A stretch of 64,000 nt of DNA from JAZKAR01 sp040389065 (GCA_040389065.1 JAZKAR010000023.1:186001-250000), one strand, 5' to 3'. Positions 39,273 through 48,216 are shown, counted from the stretch's first letter. The notes: generated by a model from the sequence alone, not told the origin. Made by a program: numbers and translations.

Positions 39273-41117
39273 ATGCATGTGCATTATCGCTGGCAAACCG
39301 CTGATTCTAAGACGCATTACTTTAAAATTATACTAAGTTTGAACGGAAAGATTCCCGCTCAAGACTGGCAACTGTGGATGCCAGTGTGGACGCCGGGTAG
39401 CTATCTGGTACGCGAGTTTTCGCGCCACGTTCATCATGTTCATGCGACGCTGTTCGATCATGAGCACTCCACTCGCATAGAGCTTCCCTTAGAAAAAATC
39501 TCTAAAAACCATTGGGTAACTAATACTACAGAGTCGATTAACCACGGAACACTCGTGTTTGAATACCAGGTGTATGCCTTTGATAATTCAGTGCGAGCTG
39601 CCTATTTTGATCCTTCTTCATTAGCAGTCGATGGTGCTGCAATATGGCTTAGTGTTGAAGGCACTGAAACGTTAGCACGCACTATTGAATGGGTTCCTCC
39701 TGAAATTGAAAGCTCCTGGAAGTTAGCCACCCCCTTAGAACCTGAAAAAATTGATGAACAAGGGTTTGGTACGTATCGCGCTAAAGATTATTTACAACAA
39801 GTTGATAGCCCAGCATTAGCCGGCACGTATTTAGAAGGCTTTGAACTTACTGTACAAGGTATTCATCACACGATGATGTTTGATGATGCTGCTAGTTCAA
39901 AAATACCTAACCTTGATCTTGAGCGCCTCAAACAAGACATGACGAAAATTATAGAGTGGCAATATGATTTTTGGCCTGGTGAAGTACCCTTTTCGCACTA
40001 CCATACTCTCACACAGGTTTTTGCCAATAACTATGGCGGCCTGGAGCATGAAAACAGCACTCGGCTAGTGTGCTCACGCTATGATGTTCCGCGTTTAAAT
40101 ATCAAAACACACGAAGAAAATTATTCAAAATTTTTAGGTCTTTTCAGCCATGAATATTTTCATAGCTGGCTTGTGAAACGTTTACGCCCACATACTCTAT
40201 TACCCTACGAATTAAAACATGAGCAATACACGCCTTTGCTATGGATTTTTGAAGGCTTCACTGCTTATTTTGATGAGGTGGCACTCGTACAAACAGGCCT
40301 AATTAGCATTGAAAGCTATCTGGGTATGCTTGAAAAATTACTCGATAGAGTGACGCATTTACCTGCGCATACGATGCATAGTTTAGAAGAAGCAAGTTTC
40401 GATGCGTGGATTCGTTCGTATCGCCCCGATGAAAATACCCCCAATAGCACAGTAAGCTATTACGATCAGGGTGCCTTGCATGCATTAGTGTTAGATTTAA
40501 CGCTCATGAATCACGGCAGCAGTTTAAAAGCTGTGCTAAGACATCTTTGGCAACATCATATTATTGAAAAAAATAATACCCATGCTGGCTTACAAGAAAG
40601 CGATTTACTAGATGCCCTAGTTGCACTGGCACCGGGTGTTGATTGGGCTAATTTTTTAGCGCAACATGTTCATAGCCCTCTTTTACCTGATTATGAAGCG
40701 GCACTTAACAGCGCTGGCATTTATATCAAAGTAGAAGAAAGCACCACTCCGAAAACGACTCAACATTTTACCCAGTGCTTGGGAGTACGTTTTAGAGAAG
40801 GTACTTTAACCGTGTCGCATGTACTGCATGGGCGTATTGCTGCATTATCTGGAGTTCAAGTAGGGGATCAATGGCTAGCCCTTAATCATGAACAGCTAAA
40901 AAGCGCACACTGGTCAGAGGTATTTGCCCGCCTTGATTGCGATGCTTATCATGATTATAACCTTCACTTTTTCAGAGAAGGCCAGCTTCATACGCTAGCA
41001 CTATTACGCCCACAACATACCCTACCTATTCTTAGGTTTCATAAACTTTATCAAAATACACCTGTGACAGCCCAACAAAAAAATATTGCATCACAATGGT
41101 TTAATACAGGAAGTTAA
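39273..41117 (+). CDS. M61-family glycyl aminopeptidase with PDZ domain
   Basis: The 614-residue protein has the zinc motif HEYFHSWLVKRLRP (HExxH, about residues 293-297) and the downstream Glu in FEGFTAYFDEVAL, as in M61 peptidases such as Sphingomonas glycyl aminopeptidase. An N-terminal beta domain carries WMPVWTPGSYLVREFSRHV, and a C-terminal PDZ-like domain lies at about 490-590. It lacks a clear signal peptide. It is followed after five bases by the S9-like gene, so both are probably one operon. Confidence 0.9.
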   Translation: MHVHYRWQTADSKTHYFKIILSLNGKIPAQDWQLWMPVWTPGSYLVREFSRHVHHVHATLFDHEHSTRIELPLEKISKNHWVTNTTESINHGTLVFEYQVYAFDNSVRAAYFDPSSLAVDGAAIWLSVEGTETLARTIEWVPPEIESSWKLATPLEPEKIDEQGFGTYRAKDYLQQVDSPALAGTYLEGFELTVQGIHHTMMFDDAASSKIPNLDLERLKQDMTKIIEWQYDFWPGEVPFSHYHTLTQVFANNYGGLEHENSTRLVCSRYDVPRLNIKTHEENYSKFLGLFSHEYFHSWLVKRLRPHTLLPYELKHEQYTPLLWIFEGFTAYFDEVALVQTGLISIESYLGMLEKLLDRVTHLPAHTMHSLEEASFDAWIRSYRPDENTPNSTVSYYDQGALHALVLDLTLMNHGSSLKAVLRHLWQHHIIEKNNTHAGLQESDLLDALVALAPGVDWANFLAQHVHSPLLPDYEAALNSAGIYIKVEESTTPKTTQHFTQCLGVRFREGTLTVSHVLHGRIAALSGVQVGDQWLALNHEQLKSAHWSEVFARLDCDAYHDYNLHFFREGQLHTLALLRPQHTLPILRFHKLYQNTPVTAQQKNIASQWFNTGS

Positions 41118-41122
41118 TTTTC

Positions 41123-44100
41123 ATGAATACACGTTTTTCATCTGCTTCACGCCGCACGCCTAACCATTCTGCACAAAATAACTATTCTTCAACCTCCACA
41201 CCCGCTAAATTTCGCCCTACGCTTATCGCTACTTATTTAGGGTTAAGCACGTTACTCTCTGCGTGTGCTATTAAGCCACCGTCTTCTCCTTCGGCTTCAC
41301 CCTCTGCAAATAGTGACGTCAAAAAAAATAATCTTGCCTCTAAACCTGAAAAAACCGCAGGCTTGTCTGCCTCACCTTCAACTGCCCCGACCGTTGTTGA
41401 GATTAAAAAAAATAAAGACGTTCCTGCTTTACCTACCCCTCCTGCTGATGAGTTAACCAATCTAGTTAAAAATGATCCTTATAAGTTTTTAGAACAGCTT
41501 GATCTTGCTGAAACACAAAACTGGATGAAAACTCAGCATGATTCTGCGCGCCGCTATCTGGCACAACTTCTTCAGCAAAATAGCAAAAAAAATAAACAAA
41601 CAGCTGCTTCGTCTAACGAAGATATAAGCGCTAAAATTTCTGATGATAGCTCCATGCAGCGCGTAGGCAATCGGCTATTTTATTACCATGCTGATCAACG
41701 CTCTCCTCATATTCTTTACTCTCGCGAAACTATCGATAGCAAAAATGAGCGTGAATTAGTTGATCTAGCGCATATCAATAAAATACCTAACCGTACTGCT
41801 ATTGAAAATTTTAAAGTTTCGCCTGATGGCGCATGGGTAGCGCTAATTATTGGCGTGCCTAGCGCTACTGGCACACTTGAACAACGCCAATTAATCGTTG
41901 CAGATACGAAACATGGCAAAGTAGCCATTCGCCCTATTACAGGCGTAGAAAGCAGCCCTTTTTTAAGCTGGCGCCCTGATAGCCGTGCATTATTTTTTCT
42001 TCAAACTGACCCTGCTACTAAAGCAAGCCAAGTTGTTATGCGTTTATTAGCCGGCGATCAGGCCGGTAAATCATTTCCTGTATTTGGTAATGGGCTAGGG
42101 CTAGATGCTCCTTTTAATAGCGAAGATAAAATAGGTATTGTCACCAGCCCTGCTTCCCCCTATACCTTAGCTATTGTGCAATCGAAAGAAGGCATTCGCA
42201 TTTTTAGCGCTTTATCTCCTTTGCTTTCAGGCAATGAAGTTAGCCCTGTTCAAACAGCGAATGGAACAACGCCTGCTGATATGCGTGTAGGCTGGTATCC
42301 ACTGATTACGCTTAAAGATCAAGTGACAAGTTTTGATTTACGAGGCGATTGGTTTTACGCAATTACTCAACGGCAAAAACCCAACGGTGAACTCGTTCGC
42401 TTAAGATTATCTGAACCGCGATGGGAAGAAGCTGATTTATTAATTCCCGATCATACTACTCAGCAGCTTAATCAATTACGTGTTGCTCAAGACGCCTTAT
42501 ACGTGGAAAAAAGGGAAGATGGTTATAGTCAGTTGATTAAGCTGCCTTATAATGCGCGTTATCAAAACACTGGCGAGTTACAGGCTATTCCTGAAAAGTC
42601 ATCTGCCCCTTCTAATAAATCAGGGCAAGATAAAACATCAATCTCTCCTGCAACTTCTAATAAATTAGCCCCGCTGTTACCTACACCCACAGAACAAGGT
42701 AAAAAAGCGCCTATTCAGCCTAACTTGAACAGTAACGATGATGAAGCGGATACATTAGATAGCACTAAAAAGCCAACTAAAAAATTTCGCCATCATTCAA
42801 AATTAAATATTCAAGAAGAAAACTTCACTGAAGATAATTATATTCCTCAAGAAGAAGGCGATGAAGAAGATGCGCCTAAGAGTAAAAAAACATCAAAATC
42901 TTCGCATACCGCCTCTAAAAAACATGAAAACTCTGATGAAAATGATAGCAAACCGGTAAAAGCAAAAACGCTTCAGCAAAAGAAAGAAGAAGCACGCCGC
43001 GCTAAAAAAGAGGCTCACAAGAAAAAATCAGCTGCTGAAAATGATGAGGATGATAAAACAGATAAAACCCAAAGCCCTGGCAAATCAAATAAGAAAAACA
43101 ATAAATACAAACAAACAGATAAAGAACAAACGCTAACAAGCAAAAAGAAAAATCGCCACCAACAAAAATCTTCTAAAGAAGAAAGCGAAGAGGAATACGT
43201 TGCACCTGTTAGTGTTAAAAAAGCCTACAAGTTCAACTATAAAAAACAAGAAACAACGCGTAAAGCGCTTCAACAACGCTCTAGCAGCCCACGGCGCGAA
43301 ATAGCTGAGACACCTAAAAATGAAGTAACAGAGCAACATCGAGCGCGTATTCGCAGCCGTGTTATTCGTTTAGCTTTGCCTAGTACAACACCGAACACAC
43401 AAGATATTAAACTGCCTGTTGATGGCATGATTCAGCAGCTCATTACCGACCCTCTGCAACCTGGCGCATTGGCAAGAATGAATGATTGGACGCGCCCGCT
43501 TGAACTCGTGCATATCGATAGTGAGCATGAACCGCGCCTCATTGCTGGCTCTTCTCACAAAGCGTCAAAAGCACCAACATCACGTGCACGCAATCAAACA
43601 GAGATACCTGTTGCAACCAAAACATCTCGCTTGCTGGTTCCGGCTGATGATAGCGCTAACCCGCTTATGCTGCCGCTAACATTAATTACACCAGAAAACC
43701 TCAACCCAGCAAATAGCCATAAACCATTGTTGCTTATTTTAGATCGACCAGGGCAAGGATTCGCAAGCCCCAACTATCGCCCTGATATTCTGGCCTGGCT
43801 GCAAAAAGGCGGCATTGTTGCGCTAGCTGATCTTTTCCCGAAGGGATATAAAGAAAGCGATTGGTCAGATACAAACTTTAGCGCCTTAGAGCCAAGCACA
43901 GTAGGCAGGCTCGAAAATATTGTTGAATATCTTTATAGTGAAAAAATTGCTGAAGCCGAGCGCTTTGCAATGTCAGGCGATGGCATTAACGCTAGCATTA
44001 TCGCTACTTTTTTAAGCCATCGCCCCAACAGTTTTGCATCTGCTTCGCTGCAAGCAGGCGTCTATGATGCCCTTTCTTCTACTGCATCAACTGATCAATT

Positions 44101-44347
44101 AAGTAAAAATTGGCCTATTAGCAGCTATCATCATATAAAAGATAAAACCTCTTATCCTAGCGTGCTAGTACTAGGCAATACCAACCGTAAGCTGGTGATT
44201 CAGGCGGCAAAATTTGTAGCACGATTGCAAAATGCAGATAAAAATAATCAAGCGTTTTTTTACAGTGCAGCGCGGCCTTTAGGCGATGATACGCGCCTTC
44301 TGTTCCTGTGGAATCAAGTTAGCCCTGATAACAAACGCTCAAATTAA
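41123..44347 (+). CDS. Degenerate S9 prolyl-oligopeptidase-like lipoprotein with large charged insert
   Basis: The 1074-residue protein has a membrane/lipobox-like stretch (LSTLLSACAIK, Cys near 49). NDPYKFLEQLDLAETQNWMK (about 113-132) is the S9A N-terminal signature. A beta-propeller-like part follows, then a Lys/Glu/Ser-rich disordered insert at about 490-740. The C-terminal alpha/beta-hydrolase-like domain ends the protein. Against the usual SGGSNGG nucleophile elbow this has SGDGINA (951-957), so the catalytic Ser is Gly954. The usual Asp segment reads GNTNRK and the His segment AARPLGDD, so all three catalytic residues appear lost. It is likely a non-catalytic envelope protein. GGAAG lies before the ATG, five bases after the M61 gene. 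Confidence 0.78.
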   Translation: MNTRFSSASRRTPNHSAQNNYSSTSTPAKFRPTLIATYLGLSTLLSACAIKPPSSPSASPSANSDVKKNNLASKPEKTAGLSASPSTAPTVVEIKKNKDVPALPTPPADELTNLVKNDPYKFLEQLDLAETQNWMKTQHDSARRYLAQLLQQNSKKNKQTAASSNEDISAKISDDSSMQRVGNRLFYYHADQRSPHILYSRETIDSKNERELVDLAHINKIPNRTAIENFKVSPDGAWVALIIGVPSATGTLEQRQLIVADTKHGKVAIRPITGVESSPFLSWRPDSRALFFLQTDPATKASQVVMRLLAGDQAGKSFPVFGNGLGLDAPFNSEDKIGIVTSPASPYTLAIVQSKEGIRIFSALSPLLSGNEVSPVQTANGTTPADMRVGWYPLITLKDQVTSFDLRGDWFYAITQRQKPNGELVRLRLSEPRWEEADLLIPDHTTQQLNQLRVAQDALYVEKREDGYSQLIKLPYNARYQNTGELQAIPEKSSAPSNKSGQDKTSISPATSNKLAPLLPTPTEQGKKAPIQPNLNSNDDEADTLDSTKKPTKKFRHHSKLNIQEENFTEDNYIPQEEGDEEDAPKSKKTSKSSHTASKKHENSDENDSKPVKAKTLQQKKEEARRAKKEAHKKKSAAENDEDDKTDKTQSPGKSNKKNNKYKQTDKEQTLTSKKKNRHQQKSSKEESEEEYVAPVSVKKAYKFNYKKQETTRKALQQRSSSPRREIAETPKNEVTEQHRARIRSRVIRLALPSTTPNTQDIKLPVDGMIQQLITDPLQPGALARMNDWTRPLELVHIDSEHEPRLIAGSSHKASKAPTSRARNQTEIPVATKTSRLLVPADDSANPLMLPLTLITPENLNPANSHKPLLLILDRPGQGFASPNYRPDILAWLQKGGIVALADLFPKGYKESDWSDTNFSALEPSTVGRLENIVEYLYSEKIAEAERFAMSGDGINASIIATFLSHRPNSFASASLQAGVYDALSSTASTDQLSKNWPISSYHHIKDKTSYPSVLVLGNTNRKLVIQAAKFVARLQNADKNNQAFFYSAARPLGDDTRLLFLWNQVSPDNKRSN

Positions 44348-44369
44348 AGAGATTTAAACATGCAGGCAG

Positions 44370-44405
44370 GCCTGTTGTGTTCCACTGTATCGGGCCACAA
44401 CAGGC
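44370..44405 (+). terminator. Hairpin after the S9-like gene
   Basis: GCCTGTTGTG and CACAACAGGC form a perfect 10-bp stem 22 bases after the stop codon. No clear T-run follows, so it may stabilise the mRNA end instead. Confidence 0.5.
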
Positions 44406-44493
44406 ATTTGATTTGTACCTTTTACTAGGAAAATGGTATAAGCATACTGCTTCAGCCATTACCATTGTTGATAAAACATTGCGCCTATAAACG

Positions 44494-44536
44494 AGACATT
44501 TACTAACCACTGATCTATAGTGCTTAGTAAACGTCT
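44494..44536 (+). repeat. Inverted repeat upstream of yaaA
   Basis: AGACATTTACTAACCACT pairs with AGTGCTTAGTAAACGTCT with few mismatches around a seven-base loop. It lies about 65 bases before the yaaA start and could be an operator or a terminator of the upstream unit. Confidence 0.6.
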
Positions 44537-44602
44537 TATTAGGCATACTGCACATTTATGTTTAAATATTGTTATACATACCTATAAAAGAGTCACGCTA
44601 CT

Positions 44603-45379
44603 ATGATTTTCGTGCTTTCCCCTGCTAAATCACTTGATTTTGAAAGCCCACTGCCCTTATCTGAGAACACTCAACCTGAGTTGCTAGCACAATCCGCGAT
44701 ATTAATTGAGCAACTCAAAGAGTTATCACCCATGCAAATCCAATCGCTGATGAAAATCAGCCCTGCGCTTGCTACGCTCAATGCAGAACGCTTTAAAAGT
44801 TGGAAACGCCCCTTTTCTCCTAACAATGCTCGTCAGGCGGTATTCGCATTTAATGGAGATGTATATGAAGGGCTAGATGCCTACACATTACCTGTTAATC
44901 ATTGGCAGTATGCGCAAAATCATCTTCGTATTCTTTCAGGACTATATGGGGTATTACGCCCATTAGACCTTATTCAGCCCTATCGTTTAGAAATGGGAAC
45001 TAAACTGAATAATAAGGGAGGTAAAAATCTTTATCAGTTTTGGGGTAACACAATAACTGAGAATATAATTCAGCAAATTAACATTACCAAATCAACCGCT
45101 TTAATTAATCTTGCGTCAGAAGAATATTTTAAATCAATACACCCTAAGCAGTTGAGGGTTCCCATTATTACCCCTATTTTTGAAGATTGGGCAAAAACTC
45201 AATATAAAGTCATCGGCTTTTACGCTAAACGCGCTCGGGGTCTTATGGCACGTTATGCTATTACGCATTGCAATCCAACATCGACTCCTGAAGCCCTTAA
45301 AGCATTTAATAGTGAAGGTTATTATTTTTGTAGTGAGCATTCAGATAATACCCATTATATTTTTCGACGAAAGCTATAG
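44603..45379 (+). CDS. yaaA: Peroxide stress protein YaaA (DUF328/UPF0246)
   Basis: The 258-residue protein opens with MIFVLSPAKSLDFESPL and carries the family motifs FNGDVYEGLDAYTL, RILSGLYGVLRPLDLIQPYR and INLASEEYFKSI. In E. coli YaaA lowers free iron during H2O2 stress and binds DNA. Length matches the family. A copy of its last ~165 bases is present at 46946, showing that this region was duplicated. No Shine-Dalgarno site is clear before the ATG. Confidence 0.93.
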   Translation: MIFVLSPAKSLDFESPLPLSENTQPELLAQSAILIEQLKELSPMQIQSLMKISPALATLNAERFKSWKRPFSPNNARQAVFAFNGDVYEGLDAYTLPVNHWQYAQNHLRILSGLYGVLRPLDLIQPYRLEMGTKLNNKGGKNLYQFWGNTITENIIQQINITKSTALINLASEEYFKSIHPKQLRVPIITPIFEDWAKTQYKVIGFYAKRARGLMARYAITHCNPTSTPEALKAFNSEGYYFCSEHSDNTHYIFRRKL

Positions 45380-45503
45380 ACCAATATAGAATAAATTTAT
45401 AAAAAACAATTATAACTTTTCGATTTTTTTCTTTATTTATGATACATTTTAATAGTTGAGTTACAAACTTAACTCTAAGTATCCATATGATCGTAAATTA
45501 ATG

Positions 45504-45563
45504 CTCTTAATACCTCTTAATACCTCTTAATACCTCTTAATACCTCTTAATACCTCTTAATAC
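45504..45563 (+). repeat. Tandem 10-base repeat, six units
   Basis: The unit CTCTTAATAC is repeated six times without change, about 80 bases before a PEP-CTERM start codon and 125 bases after yaaA. A 10-base period is close to one helical turn. Copy-number change could alter the spacing of promoter or operator elements. Confidence 0.95.
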
Positions 45564-45643
45564 GCTAATCTTTAATTATAATACTTTGTCTTTATTAGAC
45601 TAATTTTTTATTAGACATGGTTTTAATCACTAAGGTAATCCCA

Positions 45644-46228
45644 ATGAAAAAAATAGTCTTTGCTTCTACAGTTTTTGCTGCTTTATGCTCAATCAACGCA
45701 TCTGCTACTGTTTATAATGCTGGTGCTTTTAGTATCACTAGCAGTGTTCAAGATCAAAAAATCATCGGAGGTTTTCATACGCCTGTTGGCGTCTTTTCTG
45801 ATACCATTTATTTTACCTTGCTTTCTCCTGAAACACGTTTGATTCGGCCGGGAGTTATGTTTGCCGAGGATTTTCCTCAGTTAATAACTCAGCCAAGATT
45901 GTTTAATTATGACATTTCAAACTTCCATGCATCGCTTTATAATTCAAACAACCAGCTTTTAGCGGAGACGTCTACCAGACTTTATAATGGGGGCGGCATG
46001 GCTGCTTTGGCTGCTGGAGACTATCGTTTAGATATAACAGGCAATGCAGTAGGGTTATTTGGGGGGGTTTACGGTACAGCTATTAGTGGTACATTGAATA
46101 TTCCTTTACCTTTCAATCGCACATTCGATGCGGCTATTGCTCCAGCTCCAGAACCCGAAACTTGGGCAATGATGCTAGCAGGCTTGGGGGTTGTTGCTTC
46201 TACAGTACGCCGTAAAAAAGCTATTTAA
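45644..46228 (+). CDS. PEP-CTERM protein, SDTIYFTL type, copy 1
   Basis: The 194-residue protein has a signal peptide (MKKIVFASTVFAALCSINAS), the motif GVFSDTIYFTLLSPETRL, an AAGDYRLDITG strand and the tail PEPETWAMMLAGLGVVAST plus RRKK. This tail type (WAMMLAGLG) differs from the YAMLLLGLG tails at 32-38 kb. The start at 45644 has AAGG upstream; the frame could begin at 45617 without support. Confidence 0.87.
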   Translation: MKKIVFASTVFAALCSINASATVYNAGAFSITSSVQDQKIIGGFHTPVGVFSDTIYFTLLSPETRLIRPGVMFAEDFPQLITQPRLFNYDISNFHASLYNSNNQLLAETSTRLYNGGGMAALAAGDYRLDITGNAVGLFGGVYGTAISGTLNIPLPFNRTFDAAIAPAPEPETWAMMLAGLGVVASTVRRKKAI

Positions 46229-46329
46229 TGACTAAGGTGTCTATGTAGTGTTCACATACAAAGAATAAAGCTTCATAGATATCTTTGAAATCTGGTTCAA
46301 ACAACATTTCCGCTAATAAGGTAATAATA

Positions 46330-46860
46330 ATGAAAAATATAGTCTCTGTTTCTCTAGCGCTTATTATCAGCGCTTTAACTTCAGTTCATTCATCTGCCAC
46401 TATTTATCATGCTGGCTCTTTTACTGCAACCACTACGCCTCAAGCGGTACATAGTAGTTTTTTCCCCAACGGTACAGGGGCAGTATCAGACACTATTTAT
46501 TTTACATTACTTGCGCCTAAAACTAAACTTATAGCGGGTGCACTTAACGTTTCCGGCGATAGCTTTATTCGTTTCACTAACTTTGGAGGCTCATTATATA
46601 ATTCATCTAATACTCTACTTGCCTCCGTCTCTTCACCCGATTATAACAAAATCCTAGAAACAGGTTATTTGAGTCCAGGCGATTATCGCTTAGATGTTTC
46701 AGGAGGAATTGCTGGGTTTGGGGGCGGTTACGGTATTGCAATTACTTCAAATGCACCTGAACCAGAAACATGGGCAATGATGTTAGCAGGGTTAGGATTA
46801 GTAGCTTCTGCTACACGTCGTAAAAAATTGGCTTTACTAGAGCGTACTAATAATTCTTAA
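46330..46860 (+). CDS. PEP-CTERM protein, SDTIYFTL type, copy 2
   Basis: The 176-residue protein has a signal peptide (IVSVSLALIISALTSVHSSA), AVSDTIYFTLLAPKTKL, a short GDYRLDVSGG strand and the tail PEPETWAMMLAGLGLVASA plus RRKK. It lacks the central insertion of copy 1 and is closest to the gene at 47397. The start at 46330 follows AAGGTAATAATA. Confidence 0.87.
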   Translation: MKNIVSVSLALIISALTSVHSSATIYHAGSFTATTTPQAVHSSFFPNGTGAVSDTIYFTLLAPKTKLIAGALNVSGDSFIRFTNFGGSLYNSSNTLLASVSSPDYNKILETGYLSPGDYRLDVSGGIAGFGGGYGIAITSNAPEPETWAMMLAGLGLVASATRRKKLALLERTNNS

Positions 46861-46878
46861 CGTTTGTTTCTTGCCAAA

Positions 46879-46916
46879 TGCTTAGTGTAAGTAGATAAAT
46901 CAGCTTGCACTAAGTA
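46879..46916 (+). repeat. Hairpin shared by PEP-CTERM 3' flanks, copy 1
   Basis: TGCTTAGTGTAA pairs with TTGCACTAAGTA across a 14-base loop. The same hairpin occurs after the next PEP-CTERM gene at 47946-47983. There is no T-run directly after it. Confidence 0.7.
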
Positions 46917-46945
46917 ACACATTATTTTTAGTGGGTTTAACATTT

Positions 46946-47110
46946 TGTGTACTTATGCTAAACGCGCTCACGTTCTAATGGGGCGCTATGCTCTTACACA
47001 TCGCAATCAAACATCTACTCCTGAGCCCTTAAAGCATTTAATAGTGAAGGTTATTATTTTTGTAGTGAGCATTCAGATAATACTCATTATTTTTTTCGCC
47101 GAAAATTATA
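46946..47110 (+). pseudogene. yaaA: Duplicated 3' fragment of yaaA
   Basis: This stretch aligns with 45219-45379, the last ~160 bases of yaaA, including TTAAAGCATTTAATAGTGAA and TAGTGAGCATTCAGATAATA. One A is missing near position 47028 relative to yaaA (GAGCCC for GAAGCCC), so the frame shifts and the last residues differ. There is no 5' part. It is a relic of a tandem duplication that carried the yaaA tail together with a PEP-CTERM gene. The following ~290 bases to 47396 are AT-rich, with no other gene. Confidence 0.85.
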
Positions 47111-47396
47111 AATTAAGATTACATATTTTTATAATAATTAATTATATACATTCAATTTTTTACAGTTGTTTTTTAATTGCCTATTCAAACTTAATTAGAG
47201 ATAATTACTGCATTAAAAATTAATTGTTTTTTTTATAATTTTTTATACATAAGATTTTTTATACATAAGATTTTTTAAAAAGTGATTATATGTAGGTATA
47301 ATCACATGGCTATATATTTTTTATTCTTCTTGAGGCTTAATAAATTAGGCTTTCTTAGGCTATGTATAATATTAATTAAATTAACAAAGTAATTTT

Positions 47397-47930
47397 ATGA
47401 AAAAAACAATTTATACTTCTGCCGCTTTTGCTTTAACAACCTTGGTTTCAATCAATGCAACAGCTACTGTTTATCATGCGGGTTCTTTTACTGCAACCGC
47501 TGCATCCCAACAAATTCTTAGAAATTCTTTTCCTCATGGTGCAGCAATATCTGACACTATTTATTTTACACTACTTGCACCTAGAACCATTGTTTCAGCA
47601 GTTGCAGAAAACGACGAAGGCTATAGATACCTCCTTAACATGAACGCCATGTTATATAACTCATCTAATACTCTTATAGCCTCTGTATTTACAGACTATT
47701 CAAAATCTTTAGTAACAGGGCCATTAAGACCTGGTGACTATCGTTTAGATATTACAGCCCAGGTTGGAAATAATTATGTAGGTTTAGGGGGGGGAAGTTA
47801 CCATGTAGCAATTGCTACGAATACCCCTGAGCCAGAAACCTGGGCAATGATGTTAGCAGGCTTAGGATTAGTAGCTTCTGCTGCGCGTCGTAAGAAATTT
47901 GCTTCGTCGAAGCTCGCCAACAACGCCTAA
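47397..47930 (+). CDS. PEP-CTERM protein, SDTIYFTL type, copy 3
   Basis: The 177-residue protein has a signal peptide (TIYTSAAFALTTLVSINATA), AISDTIYFTLLAPRTIV, a RPGDYRLDITAQ strand and the tail PEPETWAMMLAGLGLVASA plus RRKK. It is closest to the gene at 46330 and sits behind the yaaA fragment, as expected for a duplicated yaaA-tail/PEP-CTERM block. The ribosome-binding site is weak. Confidence 0.87.
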   Translation: MKKTIYTSAAFALTTLVSINATATVYHAGSFTATAASQQILRNSFPHGAAISDTIYFTLLAPRTIVSAVAENDEGYRYLLNMNAMLYNSSNTLIASVFTDYSKSLVTGPLRPGDYRLDITAQVGNNYVGLGGGSYHVAIATNTPEPETWAMMLAGLGLVASAARRKKFASSKLANNA

Positions 47931-47945
47931 CCTTAGCTTGCCAAA

Positions 47946-47983
47946 TGCTTAGTGTAACTTGCTACATTAGCTTACACTAAGCA
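47946..47983 (+). repeat. Hairpin shared by PEP-CTERM 3' flanks, copy 2
   Basis: TGCTTAGTGTAA and TTACACTAAGCA form a perfect 12-bp stem. It matches the hairpin at 46879 and starts 15 bases after the stop codon. Confidence 0.75.
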
Positions 47984-48043
47984 ACACATCAGGGTAATAG
48001 GCTTAACATTTGCACTACGATAGTTTTTTAATGTAAAAACGTC

Positions 48044-48049
48044 TATACT
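48044..48049 (+). promoter_or_regulatory. Candidate -10 box of the DAHP synthase leader
   Basis: TATACT lies about 34 bases before the leader-peptide ATG. The matching -35 region (TAGTTT at 17 bases) is poor, so this is only the best candidate in the gap. Confidence 0.4.
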
Positions 48050-48082
48050 AGTGGTCTCTATAAAGCATTATTAAACATTTTT

Positions 48083-48163
48083 ATGCCTACACATGCGTTC
48101 CATTTTAAAAGCTGGTTTTATTTTTTCTCCTCACGACGAGGTGGAAGCATGTGTGCAGCCTGA
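48083..48163 (+). CDS. Aromatic-rich leader peptide of a DAHP synthase attenuator
   Basis: The 26-residue peptide reads MPTHAFHFKSWFYFF, then SSRRGGSMCAA. Seven of its residues are Phe, Trp or Tyr, with five in a row (WFYFF). It lies directly before an intrinsic terminator (48182-48216) and the DAHP synthase gene. Ribosome stalling at the aromatic codons when charged tRNA is short would favour an antiterminator; GGTTTTA at 48114-48120 can pair with TAAAACC in the terminator stem. The Shine-Dalgarno site is weak. A second overlapping frame from 48093 (27 codons) is less rich in aromatics. Confidence 0.8.
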   Translation: MPTHAFHFKSWFYFFSSRRGGSMCAA

Positions 48164-48181
48164 TGTAAACACTTAACACAT

Positions 48182-48216
48182 AAAACCGCCAGATCTAAAA
48201 CTGGCGGTTTTTTTTT
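48182..48216 (+). terminator. Intrinsic terminator (attenuator) before DAHP synthase
   Basis: AAAACCGCCAG and CTGGCGGTTTT pair across an eight-base loop, followed by about nine T. It ends 28 bases before the DAHP synthase start codon, so it must act on the leader transcript. Confidence 0.9.

Noticed and set aside
45504..45563. CRISPR-like array
   Set aside because: Ten-base units without spacers; a simple tandem repeat.
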